Source of the DNA: Enterococcus sp. 9D6_DIV0238
GTDB lineage: Bacteria; Bacillota; Bacilli; Lactobacillales; Enterococcaceae
Direction: 5' to 3'
Assembly (NCBI RefSeq): GCF_002174455.2
Contig: NZ_CP147246.1
Coordinates: 2,073,501-2,137,500, forward strand
Length of the DNA: 64,000 bases
The position numbers and the translations under genes were made by a program. The notes beneath the pieces were generated by a model, which saw nothing but the letters and a program-made list of their open reading frames with translations, searched no databases and had not been told where the DNA came from. Positions 26,762-36,228 of this stretch are shown here, one piece after another. How positions within the stretch are numbered: position 1 is the first letter of the stretch; each line of letters opens with the position of its first letter.

Positions 26762-28300
26762 ATGAAACTAATGAAAAAAATTGGGTTGGTGGCAGCATTT
26801 TCATGTACTATTTTTCTAGGAACTTTTTCCTTAAAAACAGAAGCAGCTTCATTATATGTTGAATTAACTGAGATTCCAAAGGAGGCAACAGAACTCGCTT
26901 CTCAATCATGGGAAGAGTACTTATCGAATATGATTTATTCTGAAGATAAAAATATTTCAGACTATTACCTAGGAACACCCTTTACTATTAGCTATTCCAA
27001 AAATATTAAGTATAATTTCCCAATTATCAATAACAAAGAGAAACGTATTGAATATACGTTGCAGATGGATCAATCAGATTACCAAAATCGAGAGACATAC
27101 ATTCTTTCAAAAGCTTTGGCAGCAAAGCTAGAAGAACTTAGTACAGGAATTGTGACTAACAAGGATCAAGCTATTTTTCTAGAAGGAGAAAATCAAAATA
27201 TCTTTTATACGTATCAAGATACAATTAACTCACTATTGATCACTGGTGAGAAAGATACTATTGATAAAAAAATACTTCCTTCAACACGTTCTGTTTATGA
27301 TATTACAGAAAAAATTGCGTTTCCGAAAACTCGAAAAGCTAGATTATCAACAGAAATTGATAGTAATATATTGCCGTGGACTGTATATGAAACTCAAACA
27401 GATAAACCTTGGTGTCAATATTATACGTATGCTGCGGTCATAAATAATCAAGCTGGAAAAGAAATTACTTCAGCAAAAAAAATTATTGATGGCACATATC
27501 CGCAAGCAACAGATGAGCAGAAAGAAGATACTAGTTGGATTATTAGTAATAGTGTGAATGAATCAATGAACTATGTAAATAAAACGTTTGATAAAGACCT
27601 AAAAAGAACTCCAGGTCTATTATCATTTGATAAAGTAAAAGCTGAAATAGATAATCATAGGCCTGTTATTACAAATTTGAAATCTGATACAACAGAAGCT
27701 CATTCAATTGTTCAAATGGGCTATACAGCAGTACAGGGAAATCCCTCCCTTAAACCATTCTATCATTATTGGAATCCTTGGTGGGAAGATACATTCGTTG
27801 TTTCCAGTAATTCACCTTACATTTTTTTAGGAGAAGATAAATATGAGTGGTATTATACAATGTATAATTTTCAAGAAATGAAACCGGCAGTATCATATTC
27901 GTCTTTTGTACAAGATAAAAGATGGCTACCGACGGTAGAAAATGGGCAGCTTTCAGGAACAACTGGTTTAGGTCTAAGGGTTGAAGCTATTAAGATTAAT
28001 GTATCCGGATTAGCAAGTGGTATTTCGGGCGGAATAGCATATAGTACTCATGTTCAAGATATTGGTTGGCAGCCAGAGGTATCAAACGGACAAATGGCAG
28101 GAACCAATGGTAAAAAGTTACGAGTTGAGGCGATAAAGATTAGGCTTACTGGAGATCTTTCAAAAAAATATTCAGTTCAATACAGAACCCATGTTCAAGA
28201 TATTGGTTGGACTGCGTATTCTAAAGATAATCAAATGTCTGGAACTAGTGGAAAAAAACTTCGAATAGAAGCACTTGAAATAAAACTTGTCAAAAAATAA
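26762..28300 (+). CDS. Secreted papain-like cysteine protease with C-terminal ChW repeats
   Basis: A 512-residue secreted protein. Signal peptide to about residue 28, then a propeptide-like region to about 200. A papain-fold domain follows, with candidate Cys in DKPWCQYYTYAAVINN (about 218), His in AHSIVQMGY (about 317) and Asn in FYHYWNPWWED, resembling staphopain/C39-type proteases. Three clostridial hydrophobic W (ChW) repeats of about 45 residues close it (HVQDIGW...GT-G--LRVEAIKI). ChW repeats may bind surface ligands. Likely exported and matured by removal of the N-terminal part. Co-transcribed with the Cys-less relative upstream. Confidence 0.8.
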   Translation: MKLMKKIGLVAAFSCTIFLGTFSLKTEAASLYVELTEIPKEATELASQSWEEYLSNMIYSEDKNISDYYLGTPFTISYSKNIKYNFPIINNKEKRIEYTLQMDQSDYQNRETYILSKALAAKLEELSTGIVTNKDQAIFLEGENQNIFYTYQDTINSLLITGEKDTIDKKILPSTRSVYDITEKIAFPKTRKARLSTEIDSNILPWTVYETQTDKPWCQYYTYAAVINNQAGKEITSAKKIIDGTYPQATDEQKEDTSWIISNSVNESMNYVNKTFDKDLKRTPGLLSFDKVKAEIDNHRPVITNLKSDTTEAHSIVQMGYTAVQGNPSLKPFYHYWNPWWEDTFVVSSNSPYIFLGEDKYEWYYTMYNFQEMKPAVSYSSFVQDKRWLPTVENGQLSGTTGLGLRVEAIKINVSGLASGISGGIAYSTHVQDIGWQPEVSNGQMAGTNGKKLRVEAIKIRLTGDLSKKYSVQYRTHVQDIGWTAYSKDNQMSGTSGKKLRIEALEIKLVKK

Positions 28301-28321
28301 AATTTGATATCTTAAGGCTTT

Positions 28322-28354
28322 GAAGGTATGAGTATATTCTTATACCTTCTTTTT
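28322..28354 (+). terminator. Terminator after the protease gene
   Basis: GAAGGTAT (28322-28329) pairs with ATACCTTC (28342-28349), followed by a T-run. Confidence 0.75.
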
Positions 28355-28389
28355 GTTTGTTCAATAGAGTTGTTCAAAATAAAGATTCA

Positions 28390-28620
28390 GGATAGAGAAT
28401 TTCTCTATCCTATTTTGTGTGTTAAAGCATCTATACCAAAAACATTGGTTTTTGGCATAGCAAAAAGGAGGGGAAACATCATGAAAAAATTCAGGGTGTT
28501 TTCTTTAACTCAAAAACATTAATTGAAGACAGAATATCAGGTGGAGTAATACTTTCATCATCTTAGACTGTGTCAAAAAAAGAAGAATAGTCTCTTTGAT
28601 AGTCTCAATTTTTTTGTATA
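28390..28620 (+). other. Intergenic region with palindromes and a 13-codon ORF
   Basis: A near-perfect palindrome GGATAGAGAA/TTCTCTATCC lies at 28390-28410, and a hairpin CCAAAAAC/GTTTTTGG at 28436-28455 recurs at 50756-50774. AAAGGAGGGG at 28465-28474 is a strong ribosome site before ATG 28481, which reads only MKKFRVFSLTQKH. In the frame reached by inserting one A, it would continue QGVFFNSKTLIEDRISGGVI to a stop near 28566, so a decayed small gene is possible. A hairpin with T-run lies at 28565-28615. Region 28397-28448 resembles 23632-23683. Nothing else is seen up to 28766. Confidence 0.4.
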
Positions 28621-28765
28621 AAAATTGATGAGTTGTAAAAAAAGTCAAGAGTCAAAAAGTAAACTTCACTCAAAAGCTAATGAAAGAATCTTGATAAAAT
28701 TTTTTGATACTATATTTACAAGGTCAGATACTTAATTAATTTCATGGTAGAAAGGAAGGGAATAG

Positions 28766-29776
28766 ATGAGGAAATATAGTTTATTGATATATGGATTACT
28801 ACTAGTACTCTTTTTAGGAATAACTAACACCGTATATGCAACACCGCCTTCAACGCTGTCTTATACAGCAACAATGATACCAGCCAAAAATCAAATCGAT
28901 GAAAAAAAGTCGTATTTTGATTTATTAGTTACTCCAGGAGAAGAGCAACAAGTAGCCATTAAACTTAATAATGCAAGTGACAAGATGATTAAACTAAAAG
29001 TTAGTCCAAACACGGCTAAAACTACGTCAAATGGAACTGTTGACTATTCCGGAATGGAATTAGAGAATACACCTAACTTAATAGCATCGTTTGAAGAGAT
29101 TACCTCTAAGGAACAAATTGTTGAACTGGCTGGAAATTCTGAAAAGGTTGTTACTTTTACTATTAAAATACCAAAAAAGCCATTTGAAGGAATTATTTTG
29201 GGCGGTTTCTATATTCAAGAAATTGATGAGGAAGAAACTGTAAGTTCAAAGGAAGGAATACATATAGCGAATCAATTTTCAATGATTATTGGATGTCAAA
29301 TGCGAATGTCAGAAGAGAGTGTTAAGAAAAATTTTTCTTTGGAAAAAATATATCTTGATAATTATGGAGGATACTTTACAGTTGTTACCGATATTCATAA
29401 TAATGCGTCGCAATTGATTTCGTTCTATTCCTTACTTGGGGAAATACAAAATGATCAAGGAGAAACGATTCACAAATTTAGGAAAGATACCTTTTCTATG
29501 GCACCTAATAGTATTTTCAGCTTACCAGAACGGATAGATAATTCTAAGCTTGACCCTGGCGAGTATGTTATGAAAATAGATATACATTCTCGTGGAGAAG
29601 AACAATGGAAATTACAAAAAAAGTTCACAATTCAATCAGATGCAAAGGATAAAGTATTAGAAAAAAGTATTGATCGTAAAAAAACGCAAATAAATTGGTT
29701 ATTGCTAACAATAGTATTGATAATAAGTATCACTGTTTTACTTATCTTAATACAATTGAAAAAGCATAAAAACTAG
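28766..29776 (+). CDS. DUF916/DUF3324 cell-surface protein (WxL-interacting type)
   Basis: A 336-residue surface protein with an N-terminal signal peptide. The DUF916 domain begins near SYFDLLVTPGEEQQVAIKLNNAS and ends with VVTFTIKIPKKPFEGIILGGFYI; it is a predicted peptidoglycan-binding part. A DUF3324 domain (FSLEKIYLDNYGGYFTVVTDIHNN) follows, then a C-terminal transmembrane helix and KKHKN tail. In known WxL clusters this protein pairs with WxL proteins through its second domain. First gene of a three-gene cluster; GAAAGGAAGGG precedes the ATG. Confidence 0.9.
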   Translation: MRKYSLLIYGLLLVLFLGITNTVYATPPSTLSYTATMIPAKNQIDEKKSYFDLLVTPGEEQQVAIKLNNASDKMIKLKVSPNTAKTTSNGTVDYSGMELENTPNLIASFEEITSKEQIVELAGNSEKVVTFTIKIPKKPFEGIILGGFYIQEIDEEETVSSKEGIHIANQFSMIIGCQMRMSEESVKKNFSLEKIYLDNYGGYFTVVTDIHNNASQLISFYSLLGEIQNDQGETIHKFRKDTFSMAPNSIFSLPERIDNSKLDPGEYVMKIDIHSRGEEQWKLQKKFTIQSDAKDKVLEKSIDRKKTQINWLLLTIVLIISITVLLILIQLKKHKN

Positions 29777-29817
29777 TTTTTTTGAATAAATATTTTTTGA
29801 TTTAGGAGGACAATGAT

Positions 29818-30477
29818 ATGAAAAAAATGATATTGACATCATTACTTATAAGTTGTGTATTTGTAGGTAGTGAACAGGTGATGGCAGTAGAGTCAGTAAC
29901 GACAGAAGGGACGGCAACTCTTGAAGCGTTAGAAGAAGGAGAAGCAGGATCTGTAGCTCCTATACTTCCAGATCCAGACAATTCTGGCGGCACTGGGCAA
30001 ACAGGATTATTGACAATTGACGCTGTTCCACAATTTGATTTTAAAGGGGAAGGATTGTCAGGTACATTCACTGATACATTGACAGCTAGCCAGTCAGCAG
30101 CAAATTATACCCGTAATGCGCAAGTTACTGATCGAAGAGGGACAGGAGAAGGTTGGAGTTTAGGCTTGAATATTTCACCATTTAAAAGTAATGGTACAGC
30201 TCTTAGAGGAATGACTATGTCTATACCAGTCTCAGTTAGCCCTGTGAATGGGAATGCCTCAAATGCTCCCAGCATAGTAAACAATATACAAGGTATTGTT
30301 GACACAACTAATGGTCTCGATGCAGGTCCGATTGTAGTTGCTGAGTCAGGTGAGGGACTAGGAACTTGGGTCACAGAATTTCAAAATGCAGAAGTTACAA
30401 TAAGTGATGGAAATGTTGCTGGAGCCTATCACAGTACGTTTACATGGTCATTATCAGCATTACCAGTTGGCGAATAG
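29818..30477 (+). CDS. Small WxL-domain surface protein
   Basis: A 219-residue secreted protein. A signal peptide ends near VMAVES, an acidic Pro-rich linker (ILPDPDNSGGTGQTG) follows, and the rest is a WxL domain with GWSLGL as first motif and FTWSLSALPVGE at the end. WxL domains hold proteins non-covalently on the wall. GGAGGACAATGAT gives the start, 41 bases after the DUF916 gene, so they are co-transcribed. Confidence 0.9.
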   Translation: MKKMILTSLLISCVFVGSEQVMAVESVTTEGTATLEALEEGEAGSVAPILPDPDNSGGTGQTGLLTIDAVPQFDFKGEGLSGTFTDTLTASQSAANYTRNAQVTDRRGTGEGWSLGLNISPFKSNGTALRGMTMSIPVSVSPVNGNASNAPSIVNNIQGIVDTTNGLDAGPIVVAESGEGLGTWVTEFQNAEVTISDGNVAGAYHSTFTWSLSALPVGE

Positions 30478-30529
30478 GAACTAAGGAGCAGAAGAGACAT
30501 AACAAGTATTAAAACTAAGGAGATGGAGG

Positions 30530-32857
30530 ATGAAAATGTTGAAACGTATGTTACTGGGAATCCTATTGTCAATACCTTTTTTTTCATGGGGATTTCAGTC
30601 TGAAGCATCTACCAATATTCCTGATAGAGTTTCACTTGATGGGATATTTACGTCCGATGTAGGTGTTTCAGGTAATTCTGCTACTGTAGTTGATGATACA
30701 GCAATCATCACTAATGGTTCTGCTAATCAAGTTGGAGCATTATGGAGTACACCAGAGAATTTGTTAGACTTTACACAGGATTTTAATATGGTTTCATATG
30801 TAAATCAAGGAGCTGCAGCTGCAGCTTCTGGTGATGGATTAGTATTTCTGTTAAAAAGTGCTGGTAATACCTTTACTTCGTCTGGTGCTGCAATGGGTGC
30901 TCTGGGAGAGAACAGATATCAAGGTGCTCTGGGCATACCTAATTCGATTGGGATTGAATTCGATTTATATGGTAATAAAGCTTCTGCAGATGGCTTTTTT
31001 GATAATGGAATTACTGGTCCATTTAATAATAATCACATAGCAGTCGTATATCCAGGAACCTCGACGGGGTATACGGATAACTTTAATATATTTGGTTCTA
31101 CACGTTATGTTAACCATCATTCATTAATCACAAATGTAAATTTAGCGAGTGGAAATTGGACAAGGTTAGAATTGAATTGGAAGGCGAATGAACAAGATTA
31201 TACAAAAGGAATATTGACTTTTAAAATAAATGATCAGGAACCTATACAAATTAGCCCAGAATATTTAAATTCTCAAATATTTCAAAATGGATTAAGCTCA
31301 GAAGCTTTTTGGGGATTTACAGGTTCAACTGGACCAACCTATAAAGCAGACCAGCGAGTGATTTTTGAAAGAGTTCCTGGTTTAGTAAATGCAGACACAT
31401 CCATTAGAATGTTTGATGGAAATGGACAAGAAATCCTTGAAAACGGGACAGTCAATGGTGGTTCTGAAGTGACAATTGCTATTGAAGCTGAATGGCTGAG
31501 TGGTAAACAGAATTGGACAGACATTGATTTAACTACAATTATTCCAAATGGAATGAATTTGGTTGAGAATACGACTAAAGTCAATGATGAAATAATCGAA
31601 GATAGTCTTATTTGGGCAGACAACAGCTTAAACATTCCATCAGGGATTATTCCTAATTTAGGAGAACACAATAATAATCCAACAAACAAAGCTTCTATTA
31701 CATTTAAAGCAAAGATTATTAACGATGATTTTTACTCACAGAGTATAACTAGTAGGTTGGCTGGACGAAATGCAGTTTATGAATCAGTTCCTTTCAATTT
31801 TAATGTAGCCGATGTCACTATTGAAGCAAAAATTCTTTCTCATCAAAATGATGAAGTTATCCTTGACAACGATATCGATTCTTTTTTAGTAGAGTTTGGC
31901 TGGACCAATGAGAATAGTCTGTTGTTAACCCACTCTATACAACTGGAGCAAAATGGACAGTTTGAGCTGATCAAAGAATTTGAAGGGACAGAGATAGAAG
32001 TAAGTGGTAGTTTTACATATGATATATTTGAAAGTTTTCTTCAACTACCTTATGGCCAATTTAACCTTCATTACAATGTGACAAATCAAGAAACAGGAGC
32101 AACTTCTTCGGCCAAAATCGCATTATACAAACAGAATGCACCAACAGTATCTATTTCGCCTTTAGAAAACCAGTCAATCTTTACTGTTGGAGAAAGGATA
32201 CCTTTAAACGTATCGATTTCAGATCGTGATAGTGAATCAATTAGGCTTTTCGGAAAACTATCGAATAATGAATTGATTGATTTTGGTATATATCAGCTGT
32301 CACAGTTAGAAGAAAAAGATGTAGCATTGGAGGTTGATACATCAAATTTAGAGTTTGGGAAATATACTTTTGAACTTTGGGGTGTAGATGCTGAAGAAAA
32401 TGAATCGGATATTGCTAGATTGAATGATCTATTTATTCAAGGTACATTATCAATTACATCATTTCCCTCTTCTTTTAATAGTGGTCCTATTAAAATTGGA
32501 GGTGGTGATGTAAAGGTGGAAGATATGAGTCCTGTCACTGTTTTGGATCAACGTCTATTTAATGAAGAATGGAAATTACAAGTGAATTTAGTAGGTTCAA
32601 ACTTTGTTAATAAAAATAATGTAACAAGTCAAAATTATTTTGCGCATGACTCTTTTTTATACTATAAAATCAATGGAGAAAAATTTTCGATAACAACTAC
32701 TCCCACTGATATTTTACAGAGTAAAGAGGATGCAGATGGTGAGTACACTTTGGATCAGGAGGGAGAAAATGGATTCTATATTAACCCAACTAATTCAATG
32801 ATTCAAGGAACTTATGAGGGAACCCTTAATTGGAACTTGATTTCAGCACCCATATAG
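30530..32857 (+). CDS. Large WxL protein with L-type lectin-like domain
   Basis: A 775-residue secreted protein. Signal peptide to about residue 27; residues about 30-285 form a legume-lectin-like beta-sandwich (GDGLVFLLKSAGN, LGIPNSIGIEFDLYGN, NHIAVVYPG, WTRLELNWKA, FWGFTGSTG). Ig-like segments follow, and a C-terminal WxL domain has WKLQVNLVG and TLNWNLISAPI. It probably binds carbohydrate on host or biofilm; ligand unknown. Starts at 30530 or 30536, both served by overlapping AAGGAG/GGAGG. Third gene of the cluster, closed by a bidirectional terminator. Confidence 0.88.
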   Translation: MKMLKRMLLGILLSIPFFSWGFQSEASTNIPDRVSLDGIFTSDVGVSGNSATVVDDTAIITNGSANQVGALWSTPENLLDFTQDFNMVSYVNQGAAAAASGDGLVFLLKSAGNTFTSSGAAMGALGENRYQGALGIPNSIGIEFDLYGNKASADGFFDNGITGPFNNNHIAVVYPGTSTGYTDNFNIFGSTRYVNHHSLITNVNLASGNWTRLELNWKANEQDYTKGILTFKINDQEPIQISPEYLNSQIFQNGLSSEAFWGFTGSTGPTYKADQRVIFERVPGLVNADTSIRMFDGNGQEILENGTVNGGSEVTIAIEAEWLSGKQNWTDIDLTTIIPNGMNLVENTTKVNDEIIEDSLIWADNSLNIPSGIIPNLGEHNNNPTNKASITFKAKIINDDFYSQSITSRLAGRNAVYESVPFNFNVADVTIEAKILSHQNDEVILDNDIDSFLVEFGWTNENSLLLTHSIQLEQNGQFELIKEFEGTEIEVSGSFTYDIFESFLQLPYGQFNLHYNVTNQETGATSSAKIALYKQNAPTVSISPLENQSIFTVGERIPLNVSISDRDSESIRLFGKLSNNELIDFGIYQLSQLEEKDVALEVDTSNLEFGKYTFELWGVDAEENESDIARLNDLFIQGTLSITSFPSSFNSGPIKIGGGDVKVEDMSPVTVLDQRLFNEEWKLQVNLVGSNFVNKNNVTSQNYFAHDSFLYYKINGEKFSITTTPTDILQSKEDADGEYTLDQEGENGFYINPTNSMIQGTYEGTLNWNLISAPI

Positions 32858-32969
32858 GGGACTGGGACATAACTCTACGAGTTACAACCCAGTCCCTTTA
32901 AAAACAAATAAACGGTGGAAGCAGAAGTAACTTCTTCGAAAATAAGCTGAACACTTTTGTCGTATCCTC
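32858..32969 (-). repeat. Dispersed repeat copy containing a bidirectional terminator
   Basis: On the minus strand it reads GAGGATACGACAAAAGTGTTC, then a shortened centre, then GTTACTTCTGCTTCCACCG, and ends with the hairpin GGGACTGGG/CCCAGTCCC (32858-32866 with 32888-32896). It fills the whole gap between the convergent WxL and Mga-like genes. The same end module recurs at 54300-54391. Confidence 0.75.
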
Positions 32970-34415
32970 CTATATGTGATTTTGGATCCAAGAAGTATAG
33001 AAGTTTTTGATTTTGGCTAGTTGTTCTTCTGTAGGAAAGACAGAACAACAGAGAACATTGCTATATTTTTTCGCAAGAAGAGGTTGATTAGTTAATATTA
33101 AATCATATGTTTTGAAGTTTTGTCGGATAATGGAGCTCTGTTTTTCATAGAGCACTGTTATTGATAATTTTTCTGAAAAATGTTCTTTGAGGAATTGTTT
33201 CATCCAATAATTATGATCTATATCTGTATAAAAATAGATACCAACATTCATTTTAGGATTGAACTTGTATAAAGCTTTCTGAAGCTCAATCCAGTTCAAT
33301 AGTAAGTAATACACAAATTCATGAGCTTTTTCTAAATGTGTATATGACAAAAGTTCATTTACTTTATTCTTTATTGAGTTGAAAAAAGAAGGATAATAGT
33401 CTGTCATGGCATTTAAAAAAAATTTGTATCTTGAAAAAAGAACAAATTCCATACCGTAGGTAAGGGTTGTAAAATTATATAAAGTTAATAAAAGATTATC
33501 GTAATTTGTACATTGAATACCTAATGTATCACAGAGATAATCAATCAGCTCATTTAATTGTTTCACAATCATAGATTTGTTTTTATCATAGTGAGTTGCT
33601 GCAATTAGCTCATTATAAGTAAGCATATAATTGTCATTGTTGATTAGTAATTCTATTCTAAAAATTAAATCGTAAGTTAAGTCAACATTAAATGCTCGTT
33701 TGAAAGGAATTTTTAAAGGTAAAAATTCCTTAAAAAATAATAACTCTTGGTCAGAGGATTCAAATCGATGAATCTGTTTAGATCGAAGTAAAGTACTATA
33801 TACATAGAAATTAAATTTATCAGCGTCTAAAAGGTTTAGTGGTACAGGATGTGATGAAAGGGAAAATATCTTAAAAAGCTCTGAAAGTATGTCTAATTGG
33901 TCTTTTAGAAGCATTTGCTCAGAAGTCAGATAGTATTCTTTCAAAAAATAAGTAGTAAAAGTAATGATACTGCTCTCATCACCGACAAACTTAACTGGAG
34001 AAGTACTTATTTCAAAATGGTAATCAGGTTGCAGATGAGAATTGATTCGTCGAATCAGTCTTCTTAGAGTAGATTCACTAATGAACAGTTCTGTAGAAAG
34101 TGATTCTAGTGAATCGAAAGAGCCAGTTATCAATTTGTGAAGTAATGAGAACTCGGGGCTATTTTTTAGAAAACAAGAGTAAATATACTCTATGTTGGTA
34201 TCATTAGGGAAAAAAATCATATATTCATTATTTGGTGCTTTAGTTATTTTGCAAGGAGATATCATTTCATTAATATCTGAAATGTCTTTCAACAAAGTGA
34301 CAGTATTATAACCTAGCTCATTTTCTATACGTTTTAAACTATTGGAACGGTAAACAAATAAATAGTCTATTAAACTTAAACGTCTTTGCAAAGATTTAGA
34401 TAAAATGTTACGCAT
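32970..34415 (-). CDS. Mga-like transcriptional regulator
   Basis: A 481-residue protein with the Mga/AtxA-type plan. N-terminal helix-turn-helix segments (residues about 15-60 and SLESLSTELFISESTLRRLIRRIN near 105-130) are followed by PRD-like helical domains and an EIIB-like end. Mga family members activate surface-protein genes in streptococci. It is convergent with the lectin WxL cluster and divergent from a second Mga-like gene at 34750, with a back-to-back promoter pair between them. Targets are not known. Confidence 0.82.
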   Translation of the reverse strand: MRNILSKSLQRRLSLIDYLFVYRSNSLKRIENELGYNTVTLLKDISDINEMISPCKITKAPNNEYMIFFPNDTNIEYIYSCFLKNSPEFSLLHKLITGSFDSLESLSTELFISESTLRRLIRRINSHLQPDYHFEISTSPVKFVGDESSIITFTTYFLKEYYLTSEQMLLKDQLDILSELFKIFSLSSHPVPLNLLDADKFNFYVYSTLLRSKQIHRFESSDQELLFFKEFLPLKIPFKRAFNVDLTYDLIFRIELLINNDNYMLTYNELIAATHYDKNKSMIVKQLNELIDYLCDTLGIQCTNYDNLLLTLYNFTTLTYGMEFVLFSRYKFFLNAMTDYYPSFFNSIKNKVNELLSYTHLEKAHEFVYYLLLNWIELQKALYKFNPKMNVGIYFYTDIDHNYWMKQFLKEHFSEKLSITVLYEKQSSIIRQNFKTYDLILTNQPLLAKKYSNVLCCSVFPTEEQLAKIKNFYTSWIQNHI

Positions 34416-34576
34416 ATAGTAGATTCCTCCTGTAAGCCTATTCTACAAATCTATATTAAGTATACATAATAATGGAATTATTTGAAACTATGTGTGATTT
34501 TTTATTTAAAAAAAGCATAAAAATTTTATAAAATAAATTACCTAATGTTGTTTTTATTATAGTGAAAATGGCTAAT

Positions 34577-34658
34577 ATAATAGACTATAAGATTTTTTGT
34601 GTCAAAAATTATTTTTTTTCATATATTTTTTGACGCAAAAACATTTGGTAATTATATT
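34577..34658. promoter_or_regulatory. Back-to-back promoters built on one inverted repeat
   Basis: Minus-strand TTGACA (34605-34600), 17 bases, TATTAT (34582-34577). Plus-strand TTGACG (34630-34635), 17 bases, TATATT (34653-34658). Both -35 boxes lie inside a 15-base inverted repeat (TTTTTGTGTCAAAAA at 34594-34608, TTTTTGACGCAAAAA at 34627-34641; one mismatch). Binding of one protein to the repeat would control both Mga-like genes. Confidence 0.78.
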
Positions 34659-34749
34659 ATTATGATTATATTAAGAAAACAAAAATAAAGGAGATGAAGA
34701 TCATCAAATCGTTTAGATAGATATTTGATTTTTAGAGGGTGTTGAAAGA

Positions 34750-36228
34750 TTGATTCTTAACAAAGAAAACATATTAAATCTTTTAGAAAAGAAAGATAAA
34801 ATTTTGTGTCACATTATAGAATATATCAGCAAATCAACAACCTCTGAATTGACCTATGAGGAGTTGGTTACTGTAGCTGATTTATCACCAATTACTATGA
34901 GCGAGGTAATAAAAGAATTGAGTGATGAGATTGATCAGCTTGGAACTAAAGAATATTTGGAAGTAAATGTACTTGGCAAGAATATTTACTATTTTAAAAA
35001 AGGAAAGAATTTTTCTTTAGATTTATTTTTCAGCAAAATGATAAAAAAGAGTACGTATTTCCAGATACTTCAGGATTTGTTTTATGGAAAAACAATAACC
35101 ACAGAAAAATATACCCAAGAATTTTTTATAAGTAATTCATCGTTAGCCAGGAAATTCAGACACTTAAGGACATTTATTCAAAAGTTAGGGATGAAAATAA
35201 TTAAGAGTAATGGTGTGTATTACTTAGATGGGAATGAAGAACGAATACGTTATTTCTACTATCTACTCTTTCGTGCCAGTCGAAGTTTTCCAAAGGACGG
35301 AGTAATAGTATCGAAGATAAGCGAGTCATTCAAAATGTTATACCCTAAAATGACTCAAAATTCTATAGATTCTTTTATTCTATACTTTAGTATTAGTAAA
35401 CTGAGAGCATCAAAAGGCTATTTAGTTGAATCAAATAGTGGAGATTTTTTGATTATGAATAGATTAATTTCAAAAGAAAAATTCACAACTATGATACGTA
35501 AGTATTACTTGACAATGTTGTCAGAAGAGGATTTGGATAGAGAACTAGCTAGCCTATTTTTTTTTATAAGTACAAATAATTTACTCGACATGGAGACAGT
35601 ATCAAATGTCTCTGCCTATTTAACACCTAGTACAATCAAGGATCAAGCTTTTGAAATGGCAAATCTAATTGTTTATCATATGGGCCACTTTATAGACATA
35701 GAGTTTCATCCGGATGAATACTTTTATCTAATTGCTAATTTGTACTTGGTTTTGAAAAAACAGGCACTCTTTTTTATTTCTGCAGACTTGGAATACAGCT
35801 TAACAGTAGAATCGCTAAAGTTAAATGAACTTTACTCTAAGTTTATAGAGTATTTTGAAATGAATACTCAAAAAGAGATTCCTTTGGGAATAGGAACGTT
35901 GCAGGTACTGTTTAATGAAGTGTTAAAAAAGAAGGGAAGGACACTAAAATTACTAGTTTACAGTAAATTTGGAGACAGAAACAAAGAAATTATAGAAGAA
36001 AAGCTTGCACAATTGATATTTTATCCTATTCTCTTCATTCAATCGTTCGTTGAACAGCCTGATATCATTGTAACAGATTATTATCTGGAAGGCATTAGTA
36101 ATGCTGTTGTCTATATTATTGAGGATTATTCAGTACTTGGAGATATAGGACGGATTGCTCAAAGTATTAACACTAACTATTTCAATATTGAAAAGGAGAA
36201 TGATTCGAATGAGGATAGGAATCATTAG
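34750..36228 (+). CDS. Mga-like transcriptional regulator
   Basis: A 492-residue protein of the same plan as its divergent neighbour. Helix-turn-helix elements are at SELTYEELVTVADLSPITMSEVIKEL and TTEKYTQEFFISNSSLARKFRHLRTF, with long helical PRD-like domains behind. It starts at TTG 34750 after GAGGGTG; no ATG fits better. Its last 20 bases overlap the winged-helix gene at 36209, so the two regulators are translated together. Likely controls the adhesin region downstream. Confidence 0.8.
   Translation: MILNKENILNLLEKKDKILCHIIEYISKSTTSELTYEELVTVADLSPITMSEVIKELSDEIDQLGTKEYLEVNVLGKNIYYFKKGKNFSLDLFFSKMIKKSTYFQILQDLFYGKTITTEKYTQEFFISNSSLARKFRHLRTFIQKLGMKIIKSNGVYYLDGNEERIRYFYYLLFRASRSFPKDGVIVSKISESFKMLYPKMTQNSIDSFILYFSISKLRASKGYLVESNSGDFLIMNRLISKEKFTTMIRKYYLTMLSEEDLDRELASLFFFISTNNLLDMETVSNVSAYLTPSTIKDQAFEMANLIVYHMGHFIDIEFHPDEYFYLIANLYLVLKKQALFFISADLEYSLTVESLKLNELYSKFIEYFEMNTQKEIPLGIGTLQVLFNEVLKKKGRTLKLLVYSKFGDRNKEIIEEKLAQLIFYPILFIQSFVEQPDIIVTDYYLEGISNAVVYIIEDYSVLGDIGRIAQSINTNYFNIEKENDSNEDRNH

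Noticed and set aside
28328..28522. 64-residue open frame spanning the terminator
   Set aside because: It begins inside a terminator hairpin and crosses palindromes; only the ATG at 28481 has a ribosome site.
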